Positions 10,522 through 19,867 are shown, counted from the stretch's first letter. The stretch is 58,001 nucleotides of DNA from AR5 sp035762565 (GCA_035762565.1 DASTOJ010000155.1:1-58001); one strand, 5' to 3'. Translations and numbers: made by a program. The notes: a model not told the origin generated them from the letters alone.

Positions 10522-13500
10522 ATGCGTCTAGAAGCGATCACTCTCCACGGCTTCAAGTCGTTCGCCGAGAAGACGGTCGTCAAGGTCCTGCCCGGCATCA
10601 CCGCGATCGTCGGTCCGAATGGGGCCGGCAAGAGCAACATCAGCGAGGCCGTGCGGTGGGCCCTCGGCGAGCAGAGCGCCAAGTCGCTGCGCGGCCAGCG
10701 CATGGAAGATCTGATCTTCCACGGCACCGCCTCCCGCAAAGCCGTCGGCTTGGCCGAGGTCGAGCTGACCTTCTCCAACGACGGGACGCTGGCGGTGCCG
10801 TGGAGCGAGATCGGGGTCGCCCGGCGGCTGTACCGCACGGGCGAGAGCGAATACCTGCTGAACAGGCAGCCGGCGCGGCTGCGCGACATCCTCGACATGT
10901 TCGCCGGTACGGGAGCCAACCCGCGCGCCTACTCGGTGATGGACCAGGACAAGCTCAACCACGTCCTCACCGCCAAGCCGCACGAGCGCCGCGTGTTCAT
11001 CGAGGAGGCGGCCGGCATCGCACGTTACAAGCAGCAGCGCGGCGAGACCCAGGGCAAGCTCGACGGCGCCCGCCAGAACCTCGTGCGCGTGCGCGACGTG
11101 ATGGACGAGGTGCGCCGCCAGCTCGGCTCCCTGGAGCGGCAGGCGCGCAAGGCGCAGCAGTACAAGGCGCTCCAGGGCGAGCGGCGCGAGCTGGCGCTGG
11201 CGCTGGTGGCGGCGGACTTCGCGGGGCTCACCGCCCAGGCCGAGGCGCTGACTCAGGAGCTGACGCGACTGGGCGACGCCGAGCAGGCGGTGCGTACGAG
11301 GCTGGCCGGCCTGGCCGCGCGCGAGGCGCGCCAGCGCGAGGCGCTGCAGGCGAGCGAGCACCGCCTGGGTGATCTCCGGCAGTCCGTCCAGAAGATCCAG
11401 GGCGAGCTGGAGCGGCTGCTGGAGCGGCGCGAGCAGATGGGCGTCCAGCTCCAGGAGCTCGGCGAGGAGTCCGCCCGGCTCGCCGAGGAGGTCGGCCTCG
11501 CGACCGAGCGGCTGGGAACGATCGTGGCCGAGCGCGAGACGGCGCTGGGGGCGCTGGCCGAGGCCGAGCGCCGGCGCGGCGAGCGGTCGGCCGGCGTCGA
11601 GGCGCTCCAGGCCGAGGTCGAGCGCCATCGCGCCGGGCTGGCGGCGCAGCGGGACCGTCTCGAGGCGCTGCGCCTGGAGCAGGTCCGCGTCGCCGCCGAG
11701 CGCGTCGACCTCATGCGCCAGGCCGGTGAGCTACGCGAGCGCCAGGCCCAGCTCGGGCGGCGAGGCGAGCGCCTGGCCCGGGAGCTGGCCGAGGCGCAGG
11801 CCGAGGCGGCGCGTCTCACGGGGCAGCGCGCGACGCTCGAATCCGCGCACGATCGTGCCGTGTCCGAGCTGTCGTCGCTGGCCGGCGAGCGTGCACGCCT
11901 GGCGGAGGCGCTGACCGATTGCGAGGGCCGGCTGGCCGAGGCGGAGGCGCGCCTGGCCCGGACGCGCCTGGACCTCGCGTCCCGCAGCTCGAGCCGGGAC
12001 GCCGTCCGCGAGCTGGAGGTGGCTCGCGAGGGCTATGGTGCCGGCGTGCGGGCGGTGTTCGCCGAGGGCAGCGTTCCGGCGCCCGGCGGCGTCGTCGGCA
12101 CGGTGGCCGATCTCCTCGAGGTCGAGCCGGGGCTGGAGCGGGCGGTGGAGGCGGTGCTCGGCGAGCGGCTGCAGTGGGTCGTCGTCGAGCGCTTCGAGCA
12201 CGCCCGGGCCGCGGTCGCGTGGCTGCGCGAGCGCGGCTCGGGGTCCGCGACGTTCCTACCGCTGGAGAAGCTCGGGCAGGGGCCCGCGCGCGGTAGCACC
12301 CCCAGCGCCGATCTGCGCTGGGTCGCGGACCACGTCGCGGCCCGGACTCCGGGCCTCGTGCAGGACTTGCTCGGGCAGGTGGCGGTCGTCGAGCACCTCG
12401 ACCAGGCGGAGGCGCTCTGGCGCCGCAACGGCGTGGTGGCCACCTACGTGACACCCAGCGGGGAAGTTCTCTCACCGACCGGGCGGCTGCGCGGTGGCTC
12501 CGAGACCGCGGCGCTGCCCCAGTCCTTGCTGACGCGCAAGCGTCAGCTCCGCGAGCTCGAGGCCGACGTGGAGCGGCTCGCCGAGACGGTCGACCGCGAG
12601 CGGGCGAGCGTCACTTCCCTCGGCGCCGAGGCGGTCATGCTGCGGGGCGGGCTGGGCGGGCTCGAGCAGTCGGTGCAGGCGCGACAGGCCGAGCGTGTGG
12701 CGAGCGAAAAGGACCTGGAGCAGTCGGTGCGCGAGCACGAGCGCGTTCACCGCCATCTCGAGACCATCGCCGCCGAGTCGCGCCAGGTGGCCACGGAGGC
12801 CGCCGAGACGGAGACCCTGCTGGCGCGACTCCGCCAGCACGTCGAGGTCGCCGGCGACGCCGAGGCCCGTCACGAGACGGCGATGGCAACCGTGCGGGCG
12901 GCGATCGACGCCGGCCAGACGGCCGAGACGGCCCTGGGGGCCCGCCTCACCGCCGCGCGCGTCGAGCTGGCGGGGATCGCCGAGCGGGCCGAGGCGCTGG
13001 GCCGGGAGCTGGGTCGGCTCGAGGAGATGGACGCCGACTTCACGGCCCGGATCGAGCAGGGGCGCCAGCGCCGGGAGCAGCTGGGCGAGCGGCGCCTGAT
13101 GCTGGCCGCCGAGCGGGAGCGCACCGACACCGCCGCCCGCGACGTCGCGCTCGAACGGGACCGCGGCGAGGACGAGGCCCGGCAGGCCGGCGAGGAGCAT
13201 CAGGGCCTGGTCGACGGGCTCCGCGCGCTCGAGGACGAGCTGCGCGCCGTGCAGAGCGAGGCGAACCGGCTCGTCAGCGCGATCCACGAGCTGGAGCTGA
13301 GGGCGACCGAGGGCCGCGTGCGCCGCGAGGAGCTGGCCCAGGAGGCCTACCGCACCTACGCCGTCGACGCCGCGGAGCTGCCGGGCCTGCACGACTCCGC
13401 GCGGGACCTGGTCGCGGTCCGCGAGCGACTGGGCGACCTGGACGCCCGCCTCGAGGCGCTCGGACCGGTCAACCTCGTCGCCGACGAGGAATACCGCGAG

Positions 13501-14112
13501 CTGGACGAGCGCCTGACGTTCTTGCGGACACAGCACGACGACCTCACCGCGTCGATCAAGGACCTCGAGAAGGCCTTGCGCGGCATGACGCGCACGGCCC
13601 AGGAGCGCTTCGCGCAGGCCTTCGAGGAGATCAACCGGCACTTCGGCCGCATCTTCGAGCGCCTGTTCGAGGGCGGCCGGGCAGAGCTCCGGCTGGTCGA
13701 GGCCGAGGAGGGGGGCGATCCGCTCGATACCGGGGTCGAGCTGATGGCCCAGCCGCGCGGCAAGCGCCTGCAGGCGGTCTCGCTCATGTCGGGCGGCGAG
13801 CGCGCCCTCACCGGGCTCGCCCTGCTGTTCGCCATCTTCTACTACAGGCCGAGCCCGTTCTGCGTGCTCGACGAGGTCGACGCCCCGCTCGATGACGCCA
13901 ACATCCACCGCTTCCTGCGCGTGCTCCGCGAGCTGACCAGCCAGACCCAGTTCCTGGTCATCACGCACAACCGCAAGACGATGGAGGCCGCCGACATCCT
14001 CTACGGCGTGACGATGGAGGAACCGGGCCTGTCGAAGCTGGTCTCGGTGAATCTCGCCGCGGCGGTCGCGGTCACCGCGCCCACGCCTGAAAATCCGCCG
14101 ACGATGGTCTAG
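10522..14112 (+). CDS. smc: chromosome segregation ATPase SMC
   Basis: Core condensin subunit of 1196 residues that works with ScpA and ScpB, whose genes are at 51-52.6 kb. Walker A GPNGAGKS is at residues 31-38. Long Glu/Arg/Leu coiled coils flank a hinge at about 515-650 (GVVGTVADLLEVEPGLERAVEAVLG region in two pieces). The C-terminal signature SLMSGGERALTGLALLFAIF is at about 1085 and Walker B FCVLDEVDAPLDDANIHRF at about 1112. I chose ATG 10522 because MRLEAITLHGFKSFAEKT aligns with the family start; an in-frame GTG at 10507 would add five unconserved residues. Full length. Confidence 0.96.
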   Translation: MRLEAITLHGFKSFAEKTVVKVLPGITAIVGPNGAGKSNISEAVRWALGEQSAKSLRGQRMEDLIFHGTASRKAVGLAEVELTFSNDGTLAVPWSEIGVARRLYRTGESEYLLNRQPARLRDILDMFAGTGANPRAYSVMDQDKLNHVLTAKPHERRVFIEEAAGIARYKQQRGETQGKLDGARQNLVRVRDVMDEVRRQLGSLERQARKAQQYKALQGERRELALALVAADFAGLTAQAEALTQELTRLGDAEQAVRTRLAGLAAREARQREALQASEHRLGDLRQSVQKIQGELERLLERREQMGVQLQELGEESARLAEEVGLATERLGTIVAERETALGALAEAERRRGERSAGVEALQAEVERHRAGLAAQRDRLEALRLEQVRVAAERVDLMRQAGELRERQAQLGRRGERLARELAEAQAEAARLTGQRATLESAHDRAVSELSSLAGERARLAEALTDCEGRLAEAEARLARTRLDLASRSSSRDAVRELEVAREGYGAGVRAVFAEGSVPAPGGVVGTVADLLEVEPGLERAVEAVLGERLQWVVVERFEHARAAVAWLRERGSGSATFLPLEKLGQGPARGSTPSADLRWVADHVAARTPGLVQDLLGQVAVVEHLDQAEALWRRNGVVATYVTPSGEVLSPTGRLRGGSETAALPQSLLTRKRQLRELEADVERLAETVDRERASVTSLGAEAVMLRGGLGGLEQSVQARQAERVASEKDLEQSVREHERVHRHLETIAAESRQVATEAAETETLLARLRQHVEVAGDAEARHETAMATVRAAIDAGQTAETALGARLTAARVELAGIAERAEALGRELGRLEEMDADFTARIEQGRQRREQLGERRLMLAAERERTDTAARDVALERDRGEDEARQAGEEHQGLVDGLRALEDELRAVQSEANRLVSAIHELELRATEGRVRREELAQEAYRTYAVDAAELPGLHDSARDLVAVRERLGDLDARLEALGPVNLVADEEYRELDERLTFLRTQHDDLTASIKDLEKALRGMTRTAQERFAQAFEEINRHFGRIFERLFEGGRAELRLVEAEEGGDPLDTGVELMAQPRGKRLQAVSLMSGGERALTGLALLFAIFYYRPSPFCVLDEVDAPLDDANIHRFLRVLRELTSQTQFLVITHNRKTMEAADILYGVTMEEPGLSKLVSVNLAAAVAVTAPTPENPPTMV

Positions 14113-14129
14113 ACTTGGCGACGGCGGTC

Positions 14130-14978
14130 ATGGCGTCCGTCGGCGCATATCTGCATGAGCTGCGGGCGCGTCGGGGGGTGTCTCTCGAGGAGGTCGCTCG
14201 CACGACGCGTGTCGCCCAGCGTTACCTGGCGGCGCTCGAGGCCGACGCCTTCGATAGCCTGCCGGCGCCGGTGTTCACCCGCGGCTTCATCCGCGCCTAC
14301 TGCCAGGCCCTCGGGGAGCCGCCCGAGGAAGCGCTCGCCTGTTACGAGAGCCGGGAAGGTCGCGCCCCGACGGCGCCTTCCATCCGTTCCGCCGTCAGGC
14401 CGCGCGCAGGCGGAGGGGAGCTCCGCACCCGCGGCGCCCTTCTGGTGTCCTTCCTTCTCCTGGTGGTCCTCGGCATGGCGTTGTTCACGGTGGCGCTGGT
14501 GCTCCAGCCTCGCGATCGCGCCGAGCGGGCGGCCGTCGAGGTGCCCCCCGACGCTCAGCCTCTCTCGCCTCCGCCTCCAGCCCCGGCGCCACGCCCGACC
14601 GCCGCCAGACCGCCCGTACCGTCACCGGCCACCCCCGCGTCACCGCCAGCCGAGCCCTCGCTGACCGTGACCGGCCCCGCGCCCCAGGCGAGGTCGGCGG
14701 CGCCCAGCCTCGAGACGGTCATCGGCGGCGTGGTCTCGCCCTATCGTCTCGTCGCCCGCACCAGCGAGGCCACGTGGATCCGTGTGCGCACCGAGGACGG
14801 CCGCAGCAGCGAGGAGAACGTGCCCGCCGGCGAGGTACGCGAGTGGGTCTCGGACCGGCCGTTCGTCGTCACGGTCGGCAACGCGGGCGGCGTGAGCCTC
14901 GAGCTGAACGGCCGGACGCTGCCCTCGCTCGGAGCACCCGGCGCGGTCGTCCCCCGCCTCGTCCTGCCGCCTCCTTGA
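14130..14978 (+). CDS. RodZ-like helix-turn-helix membrane protein with DUF4115 domain
   Basis: A 282-residue bitopic protein. Residues 1-75 form the RodZ-type HTH domain (YLHELRARRGVSLEEVARTT, then FTRGFIRAYCQALG). Residues about 103-126 are one hydrophobic transmembrane helix, 138-185 is a Pro-rich linker, and 200-280 is a C-terminal beta domain of the DUF4115 type (VARTSEATWIRVRTEDGR, VTVGNAGGVSLELNGR). RodZ ties MreB to the envelope; no mreB lies in this window. ATG 14130 starts directly at the conserved domain; an in-frame TTG at 14115 is a weaker choice. It sits 17 nt after smc and probably shares its transcript. Confidence 0.82.
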   Translation: MASVGAYLHELRARRGVSLEEVARTTRVAQRYLAALEADAFDSLPAPVFTRGFIRAYCQALGEPPEEALACYESREGRAPTAPSIRSAVRPRAGGGELRTRGALLVSFLLLVVLGMALFTVALVLQPRDRAERAAVEVPPDAQPLSPPPPAPAPRPTAARPPVPSPATPASPPAEPSLTVTGPAPQARSAAPSLETVIGGVVSPYRLVARTSEATWIRVRTEDGRSSEENVPAGEVREWVSDRPFVVTVGNAGGVSLELNGRTLPSLGAPGAVVPRLVLPPP

Positions 14979-14981
14979 CGA

Positions 14982-15005
14982 CGGGGGGCGCCGAGAGGCC
15001 CCCCG
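14982..15005. terminator. GC hairpin after the RodZ-like gene, no T-run
   Basis: Perfect 8-bp stem (CGGGGGGC at 14982-14989, GCCCCCCG at 14998-15005) with an 8-nt loop, beginning 3 nt after the stop codon. No T-run follows. Its position before a new promoter fits a transcription end point of a U-less type. Confidence 0.45.
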
Positions 15006-15039
15006 CGCCCATCGAGCAGCGAACACCGCCCCGCGGAAG

Positions 15040-15045
15040 TACACT
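15040..15045 (+). promoter_or_regulatory. -10-like hexamer (TACACT) before ftsY
   Basis: TACACT ends 7 nt before the ftsY ATG, the same spacing as for tlyA and recN. No clear -35 is present. The GAGG just before the ATG is too close to be a normal ribosome binding site. Confidence 0.4.
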
Positions 15046-15052
15046 ACCGAGG

Positions 15053-15976
15053 ATGAAGCTCTTTTCGGGATTTGGCGAGCGGTTGCGGGAGGGCCTCCGT
15101 CGGTCGCAGGAGTACCTGTCAACGGGCCTGCAGTCCGTGCTGCAGGCCGATCGCCCGATCGACGATGCCCTCTGGGAGGAGCTGGAGGAGCTGCTCGTCG
15201 CCGCCGATCTCGGTGTCGCCATGGCCGCCGACTTCGTCAACCGCGGGCGCGAGGAGGTCATGTACGGCACGGTGACCCGTGCGGATCAGCTGCGACCGGT
15301 CCTGCGGCGCTTCCTGGTCGACACGCTGGGGCCAGCGCGGCCGCTCGCGCTGGAGCCCCGGCCGAGCGTGGTGCTGATGCTCGGAGTGAACGGCTCCGGC
15401 AAGACGACGACGTGCGCGAAGCTGGCCGCCTCGCTCAAGGCCGATGGCCGCCACGTCATGCTGGCGGCGGCCGATACCTTCCGCGCCGCCGCCATCGAGC
15501 AGCTGGAGACGTGGGGCCGGCGGATCGACGTCGAGGTCGTCCGCCAGGCGCCCGGCTCCGACCCGGCCGCCGTGGTGTTCGACGCGGTGAAGGCGGCCAT
15601 GGCCCGCAGCGCCGATGCCCTGATCATCGACACCGCCGGCCGGCTGCACACGAAGAGCAATCTCATGGACGAGCTGGGGAAGCTCAGGCGGGTGATCCAG
15701 CGGCAGGTTCCGGGCGCGCCTCACGAGTCGCTGATGGTGCTCGACGCCCCGACCGGCCAGAACGGCTTCGCCCAGGCCAAGATGTTTCACGAGGCCATCG
15801 GCCTCACGGGCGTCGCGCTCACGAAGCTCGACGGCACCGCCAAGGGCGGCATCGTCGTGCGCATCGTGCGCGAGCTCAAGCTACCGGTCGTGCTGGTGGG
15901 TGTGGGCGAACAGATCGACGATCTGCAGCCATTCGACCCCGCGCGGTTCGTCGACGCCCTGGTGCCCGCGCAGTGA
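15053..15976 (+). CDS. ftsY: signal recognition particle receptor FtsY
   Basis: GTPase that docks SRP-ribosome complexes at the membrane. 307 residues: a short N domain (residues 20-95) and a G domain with the P-loop GVNGSGKTTT at 111-120, ADTFRAAAIEQLE, DTAGR at about 193 and TKLDGTAKGG at 257-266. It lacks the long acidic A domain of E. coli FtsY. The usual LDATTGQNA motif reads LDAPTGQNG, and the segment after TAKGG reads IVVRIVREL where an Ala is common; both are mild deviations. The stop overlaps ribD. Confidence 0.95.
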   Translation: MKLFSGFGERLREGLRRSQEYLSTGLQSVLQADRPIDDALWEELEELLVAADLGVAMAADFVNRGREEVMYGTVTRADQLRPVLRRFLVDTLGPARPLALEPRPSVVLMLGVNGSGKTTTCAKLAASLKADGRHVMLAAADTFRAAAIEQLETWGRRIDVEVVRQAPGSDPAAVVFDAVKAAMARSADALIIDTAGRLHTKSNLMDELGKLRRVIQRQVPGAPHESLMVLDAPTGQNGFAQAKMFHEAIGLTGVALTKLDGTAKGGIVVRIVRELKLPVVLVGVGEQIDDLQPFDPARFVDALVPAQ

Positions 15977-17073
15977 GCGACACGACGTTCATGCGCCGCG
16001 CGCTGGAGCTGGCCGAGCGCGGGCGCGGTCTGACGTCGCCGAACCCGCTCGTCGGCGCCGTCGTCGTCCTCGAGGGACGCGTGGTGGGTGAGGGTGCCCA
16101 CCTGCGGGCCGGCGGCGCCCACGCCGAGATCGAGGCCCTCGGCGCCGCCGGCGAGGCCGCGCGCGGTGCCACCCTGTACGTGACGCTGGAGCCCTGCAAT
16201 CACGCGGGCCGGACGCCGCCCTGCGCGCCCGTCGTCGCCCGCGCGGGCATCGCGCGCGTGGTGGCCGCGCTCGCCGACCCGAACCCGGAGGTGCCCGGCG
16301 GCGGTGTGGCGCTGCTGCGCGCCGCCGGCGTGGCGGTGGAGCTGGGCCTGCTGGCGGACGAGGCCGAGCGCCAGAATCAGGCGTGGCTCACCGCGGTTCG
16401 CGAAGGGCGCCCCCACGTGACACTGAAGGCGGCCGCCACCCTCGACGGGCGCATCGCCGACGTCCACGGCACCTCCCAGTGGATCACCGGCGAGACGGCC
16501 CGGGCGCACGCGCACCGGCTGCGCGCGGAGTCCGACGCCGTCGTCGTGGGCGTAACGACGGCGCTGCACGACGACCCCGCGCTGACCGTGCGGCTCGACC
16601 GGCCGTGGCCACGCGAACCCTACCGGGTCGTGCTCGATACGCGCGCCCGGCTCGGCGCCGACGCCCGGCTCATCCACGCGGCGACGCCGGCCCGGGCGCT
16701 GGTGGCGGTCGGGGAAGAGGCTTCGGGCGATCGGGTGCGGGCGCTCCAGGCGGCCGGCGCCACCGTGGTGCGCTGCCCCACCCGGCAGGGGCGCCTCGAC
16801 CTCGCCACGCTCCTGCGACTGCTCTACGAGCGCGAGGTGCGCGCGGTGCTCGTCGAGGGCGGCGCCGAGACGCACGGCGCTTTCCTGGACGCGGGCCTGG
16901 TAGACCGCGTGGCGGTGTTCCTGGCGCCGCTGCTGCTCGGTGGCCGCGCCGCCCCCGGGGTCGTCGGCGGCGTCGGCCGTGAGCTCAAGAGCGCGGTGCG
17001 CCTGGGGCCGCCGACGGTGACGATGCTCGGCGAGGATCTTCTCCTCGAAGCCGCCGTGCTTCGCGCTCGCTAG
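15973..17073 (+). CDS. ribD: bifunctional diaminohydroxyphosphoribosylaminopyrimidine deaminase / reductase RibD
   Basis: Second and third steps of riboflavin synthesis. 366 residues from GTG (GTGA overlap with ftsY). The deaminase domain has the zinc motif HAE at residues 50-52 and PCNHAGRTPPC (C75, C84). The reductase domain begins at about 145 (VTLKAAATLDGRIADVHGTSQWITG) and ends with the VLVEGGAETHGAFLDAGLVD segment. An ATG at 15991 is a possible later start, but GTG keeps the family N-terminus. First gene of ribD-ribE-ribBA-ribH-nusB. Confidence 0.95.
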   Translation: MSDTTFMRRALELAERGRGLTSPNPLVGAVVVLEGRVVGEGAHLRAGGAHAEIEALGAAGEAARGATLYVTLEPCNHAGRTPPCAPVVARAGIARVVAALADPNPEVPGGGVALLRAAGVAVELGLLADEAERQNQAWLTAVREGRPHVTLKAAATLDGRIADVHGTSQWITGETARAHAHRLRAESDAVVVGVTTALHDDPALTVRLDRPWPREPYRVVLDTRARLGADARLIHAATPARALVAVGEEASGDRVRALQAAGATVVRCPTRQGRLDLATLLRLLYEREVRAVLVEGGAETHGAFLDAGLVDRVAVFLAPLLLGGRAAPGVVGGVGRELKSAVRLGPPTVTMLGEDLLLEAAVLRAR

Positions 17074-17076
17074 GCC

Positions 17077-17679
17077 GTGTTCACCGGGATCGTGGAGGAG
17101 ATCGGAACGGTGCGCGCGGTCGAGCGCCGCGGCGACGTCGCCCGCCTCGAGCTCACCGCCCGGCGCGCCCTCGCGGGTAGCGAGCCCGGGGCCAGCGTCG
17201 CGGTCGACGGCGTCTGCCTCACCGTGGTGGCCGCCCGACCCGACGGCCTGGCCTTCGAGGTGGGCCCGGAGACACTGACCCGGACCACGCTCGGCCGGGT
17301 GAAGGCCGGCGACGTGGTCAACCTCGAGCGGCCCCTGCGCTTCGGGGCGGCCGTGGGCGGCCACCTGGTCCTGGGTCACGTGGACGGGATGGGAACCGTG
17401 GAGGACGTGACCCGTGTAGAATCGACGGCGCGGGTGCGCATCGTGCTGCCGGACCCGGCGCTGGCCCCCCTGTTGATCCCGCAGGGCTCGGTGACGGTGG
17501 ACGGGGTCAGCCTCACGGTCGCGGCGCTGGCGGCGCGCGCGTTCGAGGTGATGGTGATCCCGCACACGCTGGCGGTGACGACGCTCGGGCGGCTGCGGCC
17601 GGGCCAGGCGGTGAACATCGAGACCGACGTGATCGGCAAGTACCTGCAGCGATCGCTCGCGCTCAAGGGGACGACATGA
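17077..17679 (+). CDS. ribE: riboflavin synthase, alpha subunit
   Basis: Dismutates two 6,7-dimethyl-8-ribityllumazine molecules to riboflavin. 200 residues from GTG, 3 nt after ribD. The protein is the expected internal duplication: MFTGIVEEIG and the VDGVCLTVVA segment in the first half, and GHVDGMGTVEDV with VDGVSLTVAAL in the second. Its length is normal. The stop overlaps the start of ribBA. Confidence 0.95.
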   Translation: MFTGIVEEIGTVRAVERRGDVARLELTARRALAGSEPGASVAVDGVCLTVVAARPDGLAFEVGPETLTRTTLGRVKAGDVVNLERPLRFGAAVGGHLVLGHVDGMGTVEDVTRVESTARVRIVLPDPALAPLLIPQGSVTVDGVSLTVAALAARAFEVMVIPHTLAVTTLGRLRPGQAVNIETDVIGKYLQRSLALKGTT

Positions 17680-18890
17680 CCGCGTTCGCCACGATCGAGG
17701 ACGCCCTGGAGGAGATCCGCCAGGGCCGGATCCTCCTCGTCGTCGACGACGAGGACCGGGAGAACGAGGGCGACCTGGTGATGGCGGCCGACCAGGCCAC
17801 TCCCGAGGCCGTCAACTTCATGGCGACGCACGGGCGGGGCCTCATCTGCATGCCGATGACCGGGGAGCGCCTCGACGAGCTGAAGCTCGGGATGATGGTG
17901 GCCGAGAACACGGCGCCGATGGGCACGGCGTTCACCGTCACCGTCGACGCCCGCCGGGGCGTCACGACCGGCACGTCGGCCTACGACCGGGCCGTGACCA
18001 TCCGTACCCTGGTGGATCCGCAGATGCGCGCGGAGGACCTGACCGTGCCAGGCCACATCTTCCCGCTGCGCGCCAAGGAGGGCGGGGTGCTGCGGCGGGC
18101 CGGCCACACCGAGGCCGCGGTGGATCTGGCCCGCCTCGCCGGCTGCTATCCGGCCGGCGTGATCTGCGAGGTGCTCGACGAGGACGGCGGCATGGCACGG
18201 CTGCCCCAGCTCACCGAGCTGGCTCTGCGGTACGGCCTCAAGATGATCACGATCAAGGCCCTGATCGAGCACCGCACGCTCAAGGAAAAGCTCGTGCGGC
18301 GGATCGCGGCGACGAGGCTCCCCACCGACTTCGGCGAGTTCACCGCGGTCGCCTACGAGGCGACCGTGTACGACCGCGTGCACCTGGCGCTGGTCATGGG
18401 CGAGGTGGTGGGCGACGCGCCGGTCCTGGTACGCATGCACTCGGAGTGCCTGACCGGCGACGTGTTCCACTCGCTGCGCTGCGACTGCGGCTCCCAGCTG
18501 CTCAAGGCGATGGCGATCATCAAGGAAGCCGGGCGGGGCGTGATCGTCTACCTCCGCCAGGAGGGGCGCGGGATCGGTCTGCACAACAAGGTGCGGGCCT
18601 ACGAGCTTCAGGATCAGGGGCTGGACACCGTCGAGGCCAACCAGGCCCTGGGGTTCAAGGCCGACCTTCGCGACTACGGTATCGGCGCGCAGATCCTGGT
18701 CGACCTGGGGCTCCGCAACCTCAGACTGCTCACGAACAACCCGAGCAAGCGGGCCGGCCTGGAAGGGTACGGCCTGCAGGTCGTCGAGCGGGTGCCGCTC
18801 GAGGTGCCGGCGAATCCGGAGAATCGCAAGTATCTGAGCACCAAGCGGAACAAGCTCGGCCACCTGCTGACCTCCGCCGACCTCGACTGA
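17676..18890 (+). CDS. ribBA: bifunctional 3,4-dihydroxy-2-butanone 4-phosphate synthase / GTP cyclohydrolase II
   Basis: Makes both riboflavin precursors, from ribulose 5-phosphate and GTP. 404 residues. The N-terminal DHBP synthase domain has DDEDRENEGDLVMAA at residues 24-38 and the GTSAYDRA segment. The C-terminal cyclohydrolase II domain has the zinc cysteines in CLTGDVFHSLRCDC (C258, C269, C271), followed by RQEGRGIGLHNK and LTNNPSKRAGLEGYG. Both halves look complete, so it is likely a true bifunctional enzyme. It overlaps ribE by 4 nt. Confidence 0.96.
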   Translation: MTAFATIEDALEEIRQGRILLVVDDEDRENEGDLVMAADQATPEAVNFMATHGRGLICMPMTGERLDELKLGMMVAENTAPMGTAFTVTVDARRGVTTGTSAYDRAVTIRTLVDPQMRAEDLTVPGHIFPLRAKEGGVLRRAGHTEAAVDLARLAGCYPAGVICEVLDEDGGMARLPQLTELALRYGLKMITIKALIEHRTLKEKLVRRIAATRLPTDFGEFTAVAYEATVYDRVHLALVMGEVVGDAPVLVRMHSECLTGDVFHSLRCDCGSQLLKAMAIIKEAGRGVIVYLRQEGRGIGLHNKVRAYELQDQGLDTVEANQALGFKADLRDYGIGAQILVDLGLRNLRLLTNNPSKRAGLEGYGLQVVERVPLEVPANPENRKYLSTKRNKLGHLLTSADLD

Positions 18891-18892
18891 CC

Positions 18893-19426
18893 ATGGCCGG
18901 CCGCGCCCCGCGCCCTCACAAGCGAGCCCGGAGCAGTCGCGGCACCGGCGGGCGGTTCGCGATCGTGGCCGCGCGCTTCAACGAGCGCATCACCAAGCGC
19001 CTGCTGTCGGGCGCGCAGCGGGCGCTGGCGTCGGCCGGGGTGCCCGACGAGGCTGTCGACGTCCACTGGGTCCCGGGATCGTTCGAGCTGCCCCAGGCGG
19101 CCTGCCTGCTGGCGCGTAGCGGGCGGTACGCGGGCATCGTCTGCGTGGGCTGCGTCATCAAGGGCCAGACCCCGCACTTCGAGTTCGTTGCCGGCCAGGC
19201 TGCGGCCGGCATCCAGCGGGTCGCTCTCGAGACCGGGGTGCCGGCCACCTTCGGCGTGATCACCGCACTCACCGAGGAGCAGGCCTGGGAGCGCGCCGGC
19301 GGCGAGGTCGGCAACCGGGGTCAGGAGGCCGCCGAGGCCGCGCTCGAGATGGCGGCATTCGTGCGAGCATTTCCGTCGGATCGCCGCGGCGGAACGGCCC
19401 TGCGAAGCCGGCCCGGCCGCGCATAA
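18893..19426 (+). CDS. ribH: 6,7-dimethyl-8-ribityllumazine synthase
   Basis: Penultimate enzyme of riboflavin synthesis; forms large cages in many bacteria. 177 residues from ATG, 2 nt after ribBA. Family motifs are FAIVAARFNERIT, WVPGSFELPQAA, GCVIKGQTPHFEFVA (substrate loop with the catalytic His) and FGVITALTEEQAWERAGG. An N-terminal basic extension of about 18 residues and a C-terminal Arg/Gly tail are unconserved. nusB follows after 2 nt, as often seen. Confidence 0.94.
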   Translation: MAGRAPRPHKRARSSRGTGGRFAIVAARFNERITKRLLSGAQRALASAGVPDEAVDVHWVPGSFELPQAACLLARSGRYAGIVCVGCVIKGQTPHFEFVAGQAAAGIQRVALETGVPATFGVITALTEEQAWERAGGEVGNRGQEAAEAALEMAAFVRAFPSDRRGGTALRSRPGRA

Positions 19427-19428
19427 CC

Positions 19429-19842
19429 ATGGGCAGCCGGCGCAAGGCCCGAGAGGTCGCGCTTCAGTTCCTCTATCAGCTCGACCTCCACGAGGCGGGC
19501 GATCCGGCGCCGCACGAGCACGAGTTCTGGCAGCGGCACCCGGTCGACCCCGACACGCAGGGCTTCGGCGAGGCGCTGGTCCGCGGCACCAAGCAGCACC
19601 AGGGAAGGATCGACCAGCTGCTCGCCCAGTACGCCGAGCACTGGGACCTCGACCGCATGGCCGTGGTCGATCGCAATATCCTCCGCATGGCGGTGTACGA
19701 GTTGCTCTGGGAACCCGAGGTGCCCGCCAAGGCCGCCATCAACGAGGCGATCGAGATCGCCAAGAAGTTCGGGACGACCGAGTCGAGCCGGTTCATCAAC
19801 GGCGTGCTGGACCGGATCCTGCACGAGCAGCGTTCCGCTTGA
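19429..19842 (+). CDS. nusB: transcription antitermination factor NusB
   Basis: A 137-residue all-helical protein that binds boxA RNA with NusE (S10) in rRNA antitermination. Recognised by the N-terminal RRKAREVALQFLYQLDL, the central DRMAVVDRNILRMAVYELLW and the C-terminal PAKAAINEAIEIAKKFG...FINGVLDRI. It closes the riboflavin operon and is followed within one base of its stop by a strong hairpin. Confidence 0.95.
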   Translation: MGSRRKAREVALQFLYQLDLHEAGDPAPHEHEFWQRHPVDPDTQGFGEALVRGTKQHQGRIDQLLAQYAEHWDLDRMAVVDRNILRMAVYELLWEPEVPAKAAINEAIEIAKKFGTTESSRFINGVLDRILHEQRSA

Positions 19843-19867
19843 GTGGGGGCCCCGACATGGCCCCCAC
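19843..19867. terminator. GC hairpin after nusB, no T-run
   Basis: Perfect 9-bp stem (GTGGGGGCC at 19843-19851, GGCCCCCAC at 19859-19867) with a 7-nt loop, starting directly after the nusB stop. A C-rich stretch, not a T-run, follows. The rest of the gap to 19992 shows no feature I can name. Confidence 0.5.

Noticed and set aside
15893..15975. FMN riboswitch before the riboflavin genes
   Set aside because: ribD overlaps the ftsY stop, so there is no leader space for an RFN element.
15787..17565. Minus-strand open frame of about 590 codons
   Set aside because: Antisense to the end of ftsY, ribD and ribE. Composition is typical of a shadow frame; no motif.
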